Source of the DNA: Neurospora crassa OR74A
Lineage: Eukaryota > Ascomycota > Sordariomycetes > Sordariales > Sordariaceae
Direction: 5' to 3'
DNA length: 64,000 nucleotides
NCBI RefSeq assembly: GCF_000182925.2
Contig: NC_026501.1
Span: 3,038,001 to 3,102,000, forward strand
Position numbers and translations under genes: made by a program. The notes under the pieces are model-generated. The model did not search any database and was not told where the DNA came from. It was given only the letters and a program-made list of their open reading frames with translations. Positions 59,995 through 64,000 of this stretch are shown here, piece after piece. How positions within the stretch are numbered: the stretch's first letter is position 1; every line of letters starts with the position of its first letter.

Positions 59995-61219
59995 AGTGTT
60001 TGACGATGATCTAGCCGTGGCCTGTAGAGATTGGTGGGTAGTCGCGCGAAGCAAGGAGGTCTTATATAAAATTCTGGTGAGGAAGCAAGCGAAGATGTGA
60101 AATGCGATTTGCGATTGCGGTATCTGTTGTGTTGTTTTGGAAGGGAAACGTGGTGGGGTAGTTGTGGTGCGAAGTGAAAAAGAACCAGTGGAGCGACGGC
60201 GATGTTAGCGATTCCGTGGAGGCGGGGGGGCTTTATCTTATCAACTGACCAGGCAACGGAGTGTGGGGGCTTGGGTCACCGTTTGGGTTGTTCTCACTGC
60301 ACCCTCTTCTTGTCATCTCTCACCAGGCTGCCCGAGATGGCGGCAACAGCGTTTGAAGCCCAACTGACAATGAAGGCAACACTTCACTCCAGGTGGGGCT
60401 TGGATACTACGTGTACACCTCTAACGGGAGCATTGCAGTTGTGGGAGAACCTTTGAATCTAATTGTGGCCTTCCTCGCTCAGCTCTTCGAGGTGGCTTGT
60501 GACGGAATGTAATTCCGATGATTTTCCTTATTCGATCTAGGTTGTACGCTCTTTGGGGTGGACGGGAGGCACTTGGCAGTCCTCCCTCACATTGCATGAA
60601 CCGCAGCCTGGCAAAGCAGTAATGATACAAAGCAGCCGCATTGGTCTCTTGGTTGAAAATCAATGACCACCATCTCTAGTGACCGTCTACCATGAGTACT
60701 TCGTCATAACTCCCGTTCATCTTCTGCTTCTCATGAATGACTTCGACGTGGGGGACTTTCTGCTCTAATTGACCTTAATTTGACGTGTTATAGGTCTCTA
60801 GAATCTCAATCGGTTAGACAGCCGATATCAGCTTGTCAAGTTCAGTGATCCTTCTGGCCATTTATTATTATTCTCTAATGTACAGTAAAAGTGAGTCCAT
60901 AGACTATCAAAACTCCCGTTTGGGATCAGACGCTAACAACCTCAGCAGCGATTCCACATCTCAATCATTGAACCGCGTGTTTGACAAGCAAGTCTTGCGC
61001 TACAAGACCGTGATAAAGACGCGGGCCAGTTCAAATCCCGCTCAAACATCGTCCACGATATCATTAACCTCAGAGTCGAGTCACAGCTGCTCATGCCTGT
61101 CGTTGACATCGTTGCATGACATCTCTACCCCTGAACCCGCCCCTGACATAAATCCAACTCGTCACCTCGGGGTTCTCTCCTAATCTGGCAGCTGGACGGT
61201 AAAGGATGCCGAATTTCCC
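59995..61219. other. Upstream of the Apq12-like gene; 3' side of the Mpo1-like gene
   Basis: 1.2 kb with no supported gene. A plus-strand frame at 60833-61183 is Ser/Thr-rich and featureless. A GTTCAAATCCC box at 61027-61037 recalls a tRNA T-loop, but no cloverleaf can be drawn around it. Confidence 0.55.
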
Positions 61220-62011
61220 TTACTGCGCCTTCTTCGCGTTCCTGCTCTCCCGGAATTTGGCAATCTCGACCGCCACCGCCTTATCCACGCGCGTCTTGAG
61301 CTCCGGGCGGTAGCCCAGCATGAACAAGAGTTCAAGCCAGACAAACAGCGGAGCGAGGAAGATGGCTTGGAAGAGGTTGTCCAGGAGGGCAGGGGCACGG
61401 CCCTCAAATTTGCCGTGGCCGAGGAACTGCGCCAGCCAGCTCACAATGTGAACGACAATGGCAACCTTGGTGGTCAAGACTGGGTCGGCAATGCGAAGAT
61501 AGTTGGTGAAGGCGCAAGCACCGAGGCAGATGAGCGCCAATGCGGTGCCGGCGACCGGCTCGAGGAGAACGTATAGTCCGCCCCATGTCAGAGCCGCAAA
61601 GGTGCCCAGGTTTGGCTCTAGGTACGGTACCTGAAGCCAGGAGGGGAGTGTGAAGAATGGTCCATAATTGGAGGCCTAGTTTGGAAGCATGAGGCGTGTG
61701 AGAACATGTCGCTAGGGACGAGGGAAAGTGGTTCAAGAATTCATACAATTTCAAAGGCTGAGAAGAGGATTAAAGGCACACAAATCATGTGGATGACTAC
61801 ATTAACGTGATTAGAGTGGTAAGCACCATACTGCAAGCAGGGAGAGGACAAGTTAGCAAAAGGCTCCAGTTCGTGAATTTCGAGCGAGGTGAAGTGGACG
61901 AAACAAGCAAGGGTGCCCGAGCAGGCCGACTTGGAGCATGTAGGTTAGAGCTTGGTAAACTCAGGCAACAAAGCTTACAAAGGTGAGTTGCTTTTCTAGG
62001 TTGAGGGACAT
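61220..62011 (-). CDS. Mpo1-like 2-hydroxy fatty acid dioxygenase (YGL010w/DUF962 family)
   Basis: Exons 62011-61979, 61830-61747 and 61675-61220 join in phase 0 to 190 residues. Yeast Mpo1 is an ER membrane, Fe2+-dependent dioxygenase that shortens 2-hydroxy fatty acids from phytosphingosine breakdown. The family hallmarks are clear: MSLNLEKQLTFYGAYHSNHV at the start, with His residues continuing through VVIHMICVPLILFSAFEI; then SNYGPFFTLPSWLQVPYLEP, a hydrophobic pair of helices, and VAIVVHIVSWLAQFLGHGKF followed by EGRAPALLDNLFQAIFLAPL. The conserved His residues thought to bind iron are all present. Very short first exon (33 bp). The start context is CACCATGTCC. Not linked in function to its neighbours. 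Confidence 0.92.
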
Positions 62012-63474
62012 GGTGAAAGTGATGCTTCGGATTTGCCCGGTATGATTAGGTTGGTGCTGTAGACAGCCTTGAGGTTCAGGGTGTGAATGGATGGCGAGAT
62101 CTCGCTCAGTTCCGTGAGACCCGAGACAGGAGAGCGACAGTAGATGACAAGTCGAGTTGCGTCGAGGGCGACCAGTGAAGAGAGGAAATGAATCACTGCC
62201 ACATGTGTATAAACGAGCAACAGGTGGAATTGGTAGTGTTCGAAAAGCAGAGCGTGCAGCTAATGAAGACCAGAGAGCGGCGGGATCTGGTGATGTGGGA
62301 GTCTGTCTGGTGTTCCACTCCGCATATCCATCTTCATATTCTCAGAGGGCTAAAAGCTACGTGTGGATGCCTCGGTTGTGGAGTCGCCATCAACAGGAAC
62401 AAGGGAACCTGTTAAGGCTCCCGGCCGGCCCACCCCCGCAAACCCTCCAACTCGACGGCCACAGCGCTATCAAACGCATGCTGACAGGACCCGAACGTGC
62501 CCCGCCTCTGTCGGTGCTCCTACCGACGCGGTTACCTCTCGGTCAACGAACGTTAACGTCACAACCTAAAGTGGAAGGCCAACAGCTGTGGTGTAAGAAA
62601 GGTGATCAATCGTGAGTTACCCGTTTCAAGTCTTGTTTATGAGCGTTCTCATCTTTTGGCTTCTCGAACCACCATACTGTCTTTGCTGTGGCCATTCGAA
62701 TCTTCCTTCTTAGACATCATTCGACAGTCTGTCTTTGTCACATGTTGAAACGGCATGAGCCATGGTACCTTTACTCGAGCTTACAGCTACATGAACGACT
62801 AAGGAACGCTGGGGGCTGGTAGAAGACACACTCCCTTAAGAAAAACCCGCTACATGATAGTACAGCAGATTATTTCACAAGCCTTACAACGAGCATCTTA
62901 TGCCTGGTCTGGTTGAATGATATGATGGAATTGGGATATTTGGTGTTGAAGTTGTGGACAACACCGAATCCCGGCAGCGCCAAGACCGCTTCCGTGTGGT
63001 CAGTGCTGTTCCTTGCAGATTGTGCACGAGCCATGTGCTAAACGTCAAGGGACGAGTGACAGGCCAAGCTCGCAAGGCAAAGTCCCGAAACCGCGTCTGC
63101 GGCGGTCTCTGTGTTGGAGGCTACCACTTCCAGAACCTCCAAGCTTTTGTTCCATCATAGTCGATATCTAGTGTATTCCGTCAGCCTTGCTCTCCCGTCA
63201 CGACGTCTCCCCACAAAACCAAGTATCACCTTCGACACGATCCCTACACCAACATTCTTGCTGTCGATTTTCGCATCTCGCCCTCACTGTCATTTTCGTC
63301 CCGACACGCGACTTCAATTGCCCAAGTCTCGACAGCACTGCCGCCGCCGTCGCACCCCTCGACACGACAGCCGCGCGAAGGCATCCCGAGGCGCATAACC
63401 TCTCCAGGGCATCGTCTTATCGACGCCCACTTTCAGCCGACGACACCCCGATCCCACAGTACTAACCCGCCACA
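62012..63474. promoter_or_regulatory. Divergent promoter region, Mpo1-like gene and rpb-7
   Basis: 1463 bp between two start codons. The 250 bp before rpb-7 are C-rich with CGACAC and CCGCCG patches, typical of Neurospora housekeeping 5' UTRs. I see no gene and no distinct operator. Confidence 0.5.
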
Positions 63475-64000
63475 ATGTTTTTCCTCCATAACCTCGAGCG
63501 GCGGGTTACCCTGCATCCATCCTATTTCGGCAGGAACATGCACGAACTTGTCACGACCAAATTGGTCAAGGACGTGGAAGGGACGTGTGCCGGTGATTAC
63601 TACATCATTGCCATCATGGATGCGTTCGACGTTAGCGAGGGCCGCATCCTCCCCGGAAACGGCCTGGCCGAGTTCACTGTGAAGTACCGTGCTGTGGTTT
63701 GGAGGCCGTTCAAAGGCGAAGTGGTTCGTTACAGCGAAGATTCTCGGTGGTGTTCTCTCCGTTCGGATGGTCTAACGAGGAGTCCCTACAGGTGGATGCT
63801 ATTGTCTTTTCCATCAATCCTCACGGCTTCTTCTGCCAAGCTGGCCCGCTCTCCATCTTCGTTTCATCTCACGTACGATGACGCCTACGGTCTTTTTGGA
63901 TACGCACATACGATGCCCTCGAACTTCGATCGCTGACAAGAGAACTATAGCTGATGCCCGAAGAAATCCACTTCGACCCCAACGCGACGCCTCCTCAGTT
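63475..64000 (+). CDS. rpb-7: RNA polymerase II subunit RPB7 (partial, runs off right edge)
   Basis: Exons 63475-63720, 63792-63872 and 63951 onward give the first 125 or so residues of about 172. RPB7 with RPB4 forms the stalk of RNA polymerase II and binds emerging [43 protein letters not shown] and [20 protein letters not shown] are near-diagnostic of the N-terminal tip domain; the second exon begins the OB/S1 fold ([20 protein letters not shown]). The third exon reads [17 protein letters not shown] at the window edge. The first intron has an unusual donor, GTGGTT, but the frame, the CTAAC branch site and the CTACAG acceptor support it. Confidence 0.95.

Noticed and set aside
61016-61045. 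GTTCAAATCCC box resembling a tRNA T-loop
   Set aside because: The flanking stem does not pair with a seven-base loop, and no anticodon arm or acceptor stem could be found.

Overview
The window looks like nuclear chromosomal DNA from a filamentous ascomycete of the Sordariales, most probably Neurospora or a close relative. The signs are short introns (about 55-170 bp) with GTRNGT donors and CTRAC branch sites, long homopolymer tracts between genes, one AT-rich island that looks like a transposon eroded by RIP (repeat-induced point mutation), and proteins typical of that group. I recall, without being able to check, that N. crassa eth-1 and a GH105 gene carry nearby locus numbers, which would fit this segment.

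I support 15 protein-coding genes; splice models were worked out by hand and every one closes in frame. Left part (1-24 kb): a gene-free stretch of 6.5 kb on the left that nevertheless holds a ladder of good plus-strand splice sites; a Gln/Pro/His-rich nuclear-type protein with two related C-terminal domains (6504-9598); a secondary-metabolism-type O-methyltransferase (12041-13944, minus); 5.8 kb without genes; and a LaeA-like methyltransferase (19741-21751, minus).

Middle (24-43 kb): a 3.24 kb Fot1/pogo-like DNA transposon, bounded by TA and long inverted repeats, ends about 300 bp before the proteasome lid gene rpn-5 (27758-29430). Next come a methyltransferase-fold protein of unknown role and a convergent SRPBCC-fold protein split by an acidic insert. 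A divergent pair follows: a Dal5-type transporter (34577-36314, minus) and an intracellular GH105 unsaturated glycosyl hydrolase (37501-38628, plus), which together suggest uptake and cleavage of pectin fragments. A 14-TM type drug/H+ antiporter (40782-42970, minus) closes this part.

Right part (43-64 kb): a large disordered coiled-coil protein (47860-50941), S-adenosylmethionine synthetase eth-1 (54487-55806) with a 5' UTR intron, GPN3 GTPase, an Apq12-family nuclear envelope protein, an Mpo1-like 2-hydroxy fatty acid dioxygenase, and the start of RNA polymerase II subunit RPB7, which runs off the right edge. This part is housekeeping in character.

I saw no tRNA, rRNA or CRISPR array. The most unusual signals are the spliced but non-coding-looking leader at 1.3-3 kb, an alternative 3' splice site that would give the first gene a second C-terminus, the hairpin-bearing transposon ends with an intact TA duplication, and the divergent transporter/GH105 pair.
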